This document shows, piece by piece, positions 5,440-7,010 of a DNA stretch of 7,010 nt. The DNA comes from Candidatus Beckwithbacteria bacterium. GTDB lineage: Bacteria > Patescibacteriota > Microgenomatia > UBA1400 > UBA1449. The notes beneath the pieces were generated by a model, which made no database searches, was not told where the DNA came from, and saw nothing but the letters and a program-made list of their open reading frames with translations. Where the stretch lies: contig JAAZND010000112.1 of the NCBI GenBank assembly GCA_012798485.1, positions 1-7,010 of the forward strand, given 5' to 3'. The translations under genes were made by a program, and so were the position numbers. Positions within the stretch are counted from its first letter, which is position 1. Each line of letters begins with the position of its first letter.

Positions 5440-5599
5440 TTACTGGGTTAAAGTTCGGAAATCATCTCATCCAATATCCCAGGTAGGATACTTCGAAAGA
5501 TGGGATGTTTTCCGAAGAATTGATTGGATAAAAGAGCTTGAATATCCAGAATGGGTGAACAAAGAGGTTAACAGACTCTTGTTCTTAAAGTTTAAGTAA
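5432..5599 (+). pseudogene. Relic fragment 3 of the unrecognised W-x2-F-R-x3-W family
   Basis: A stop-to-stop frame (TAA at 5429-5431, TAA at 5597-5599) of 55 codons without an ATG, GTG or TTG near its beginning. It encodes WVKVRKSSHPISQVGYF, then ERWDVFRRIDWIKELEYPEW and VNKEVNRLLFLKFK. The Trp/Phe-Arg/Trp/Leu-Glu-x-Pro-Glu pattern is shared with the two relics at 3062-3172 and 3210-3295, all on the plus strand. It is the longest and best kept copy but looks like only the C-terminal end of a gene, its front part missing where the methyltransferase transcript begins. I do not recognise the family. Part of it coincides with the hairpin at 5454-5516, and its last 15 bases overlap the broken membrane-protein gene on the other strand. 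Confidence 0.5.
5454..5516. repeat. Long inverted repeat (18-bp stem) with a small inner hairpin
   Basis: The arms TTCGGAAATCATCTCATC (5454-5471) and GATGGGATGTTTTCCGAA (5499-5516) pair at 16 Watson-Crick positions plus one G-U, with one U-U mismatch. The 27-base loop holds a second stem, TATCC (5475-5479) with GGATA (5486-5490). No T run follows on either strand, so it is not a standard intrinsic terminator. It may be a structured leader of the methyltransferase transcript, the end of a mobile element, or chance symmetry in a relic gene. Confidence 0.6.
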
Positions 5600-5772
5600 C
5601 GAATTTTTACAAAACGACATTAAAGATATAACCATGATCATAATACCAATAATCGTAATCCCGAAAATAAAGCCAAGAGTTGCCACTTCATGACCTTTTT
5701 AAGAATCATTAACATTGAAGCAGTCCATTCTTCGATAATCGATTGCCTAAATTGTGTGTCATTGATTTCCAT
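5585..5772 (-). pseudogene. Small single-helix membrane protein gene, split by a one-base frameshift
   Basis: ATG at 5772, 15 bases after the preceding stop, begins MEINDTQFRQSIIEEWTASM and LMILKK. In the zero frame it ends at a TGA at 5640-5638 after 44 residues, the last 18 of them out of character. One base back (or with one more A in the AAAAAGG run) the reading continues as GHEVATLGFIFGITIIGI and MIMVISLMSF, a convincing transmembrane helix, then CKNSLLKL and TAA at 5587-5585. The restored protein would have about 63 residues: a short soluble N-terminus and one C-terminal helix. I do not recognise it. It follows the two membrane-protein genes on the same strand and probably shares their transcript. 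The break could be decay, a sequencing error in an A run, or slippage at A-AAG. Confidence 0.45.
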
Positions 5773-5787
5773 ATTTTTTTTATTCAA

Positions 5788-6231
5788 CTATAACCATCGT
5801 TTGACACGATTTTTATAATCCAGATATTCTTTCCCAAATACTTCTTCAAGGTTTTTCTCTTCTTGGGGAATAAACTTTTTTTCAAGGGTAATAAACATCA
5901 GGATTGGAGCAAAAAAAGAGGTTACTGTTCCCAAAAGTAGCGCTAATCCAAACAGAATAGAAACAAAGCCTAAGTATATCGGGTGGCGAGTAAAACGGAA
6001 TGATCCATCGATAATAAGGACAGTTGGTTTCTCAAACGGCTTAACAGTAGTTTTCCTCTTTTTGAACATGCTATCAGCCCAAATGTTAAGAATTGCTCCT
6101 AAAATAATAAAGATAGCACCAGAATAAGAATAAGGTGCTTGGACGATTGTCTTAATAGGAAAAATAAGGTGCAATAGTATTGCAGCCATTAAATAAATAA
6201 AAAAATAAGTTGGTGGCAATAAGTTAATCAT
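5788..6231 (-). CDS. Isoprenylcysteine / phospholipid methyltransferase-like integral membrane protein
   Basis: The 147-residue protein has about four hydrophobic segments (roughly residues 8-26, 37-52, 86-101 and 104-118) and the signature of the ICMT/PEMT superfamily: GSFRFTRHPIYLG (76-88; Arg82, His83, Pro84, Tyr86, Gly88) and the C-terminal EEKNLEEVFGKEYLDYKNRV (124-143) ending in KRWL. In this fold the RHPxYxG turn and the EE pair bind SAM, and the substrate (lipid or prenylated thiol) enters from the membrane. Bacterial members are mostly of unknown substrate. Length is that of small bacterial homologues, so it looks complete. It starts five bases after the YibE/F stop, without a Shine-Dalgarno sequence, and is followed after 15 bases by the broken small membrane-protein gene. 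Confidence 0.8.
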   Translation of the reverse strand: MINLLPPTYFFIYLMAAILLHLIFPIKTIVQAPYSYSGAIFIILGAILNIWADSMFKKRKTTVKPFEKPTVLIIDGSFRFTRHPIYLGFVSILFGLALLLGTVTSFFAPILMFITLEKKFIPQEEKNLEEVFGKEYLDYKNRVKRWL

Positions 6232-6236
6232 AGGGT

Positions 6237-7010
6237 TTAAGTTTTTTGTTCGGCTACCAGTGAAGCAATAAAGGTGGTAATTGGCACAGCCAGGATTAAA
6301 CCAATACTACCAACCAAAGTTCTCACTACTTCATCAGCGATAATTTCATAGTTAACTATCTCTGAAAAAGGATGGGGATTATCAATAAAAATGAGCAGTA
6401 ACGGCAAGGCGGCACCTGTATAAACCAAGATTAGAGTATTCACCATTGAGGCAATATGGTCTTTCGCAACCGCCATCGCTTTTTTGTAAAGCTCTCCTGC
6501 TTTCAGTTTAGGATTGGCTTCCTTTAACTGTTGGACGATCGCGGATTGAGAAATGGTAATATCATCTAATACGCCCAAGACGCCGATGATAATTCCTGCC
6601 AAAAGAAGTCCTTTAATATTAATTAAACCTGGTTTATATGCCTGCAAGAAACCTGCTTCTTCAGAAGCAAAACCTGTTAGTTTAGAAACCTCAATAAAAG
6701 CATGAGCTAAGACGCCAGTCACAATAAGAGAAATAAGCGTTCCTACAACCGCTATCATAGTTTTCTTATTTACTCCGTGAGACAAGAGAAAGGTGGTAGG
6801 GATAATCACAAGTGAGCCTAAGATAGCAATCTGAACGGGATCGCTGCCTGCATAGATTTTCGGAAGGATAAACTTAAAAATAACCAAAAAAGAGATTACC
6901 ATTCCCACAAAAGAGGTCACCCCTTGCCAGCGACCAATCGCCACCGTCATAACTACAAAAATCAAAAACAGCCAGAACAGGGCGCTACGCCTGACATAGT
7001 CGGTAATATA
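6237..7010 (-). CDS. YibE/F-family multipass membrane protein (partial, starts beyond the right edge)
   Basis: The frame is open to the window edge; 257 codons and a TAA are visible. A TTG at 6965 is inside the frame and is not the real start: the in-frame upstream part YITDYVRRSALFWLFL followed by a helix and GRWQG is the usual YibE/F lead-in to the membrane domain. About seven hydrophobic segments follow, including VLGVLDDITISQSAIVQQL, the conserved acidic motif region of the family, a soluble loop ending KAMAVAKDHIASM, and a last helix before AEQKT. YibE/F proteins are widespread in bacteria with low-GC or reduced genomes and have no settled function; a transport role is often supposed. 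It heads, within the window, a minus-strand run with the ICMT-like gene and the small membrane protein. Confidence 0.85.
   Translation of the reverse strand, partial: YITDYVRRSALFWLFLIFVVMTVAIGRWQGVTSFVGMVISFLVIFKFILPKIYAGSDPVQIAILGSLVIIPTTFLLSHGVNKKTMIAVVGTLISLIVTGVLAHAFIEVSKLTGFASEEAGFLQAYKPGLINIKGLLLAGIIIGVLGVLDDITISQSAIVQQLKEANPKLKAGELYKKAMAVAKDHIASMVNTLILVYTGAALPLLLIFIDNPHPFSEIVNYEIIADEVVRTLVGSIGLILAVPITTFIASLVAEQKT

Overview
This AT-rich window (roughly one third G+C by eye) looks like chromosome from an uncultivated small-genome bacterium of the Patescibacteria/CPR type, perhaps the Microgenomates side. That placement is an inference from general style: tight gene packing, ATGA start/stop overlaps, no convincing Shine-Dalgarno sequences, and the mix of families. 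TGA acts as a real stop at both ATGA overlaps, so the TGA=Gly code of Gracilibacteria/SR1 does not apply.

Left part (1-3029). The window opens in the last 64 codons of a DDE transposase of the IS481/IS3 type. A clear sigma70-like promoter follows it and drives a membrane-anchored serine hydrolase of the class A beta-lactamase/DD-peptidase fold (249-1247, +). A convergent minus-strand pair comes next: a nitrilase-family carbon-nitrogen hydrolase (2992-2180), then a HAD-IIB phosphatase gene (2171-1255) broken by a one-base frameshift and an in-frame TAG. The plus-strand hydrolase and the nitrilase share the same start layout, TTCTATACT then nine bases then ATG, so both transcripts should be almost leaderless.

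Middle (3292-5413, -). Three genes are joined by two ATGA overlaps: a class I SAM methyltransferase, a small C39-like cysteine protease-fold protein, and an AlkA-like HhH-GPD protein whose expected catalytic Asp aligns with Ser. Degenerate plus-strand fragments of one unrecognised protein family lie immediately on each side (3062-3172 and 3210-3295 on one side, 5432-5599 on the other), so the cassette seems to have entered, or been exchanged, between paralogous relics. The relic at 5432-5599 overlaps a strong 18-bp-stem hairpin and abuts a perfect 15-bp palindrome just upstream of the methyltransferase start.

Right part (5585-7010, -). A probable co-transcribed run contains a YibE/F-family membrane protein (running off the window), an isoprenylcysteine/phospholipid-methyltransferase-like membrane protein, and a short membrane protein split by a one-base frameshift in an A run.

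The two gene-free stretches are 2993-3291, which holds the nitrilase promoter and two relics, and 5414-5787, which holds the palindrome, hairpin, third relic and broken membrane-protein gene. I saw no tRNA, rRNA or CRISPR array.
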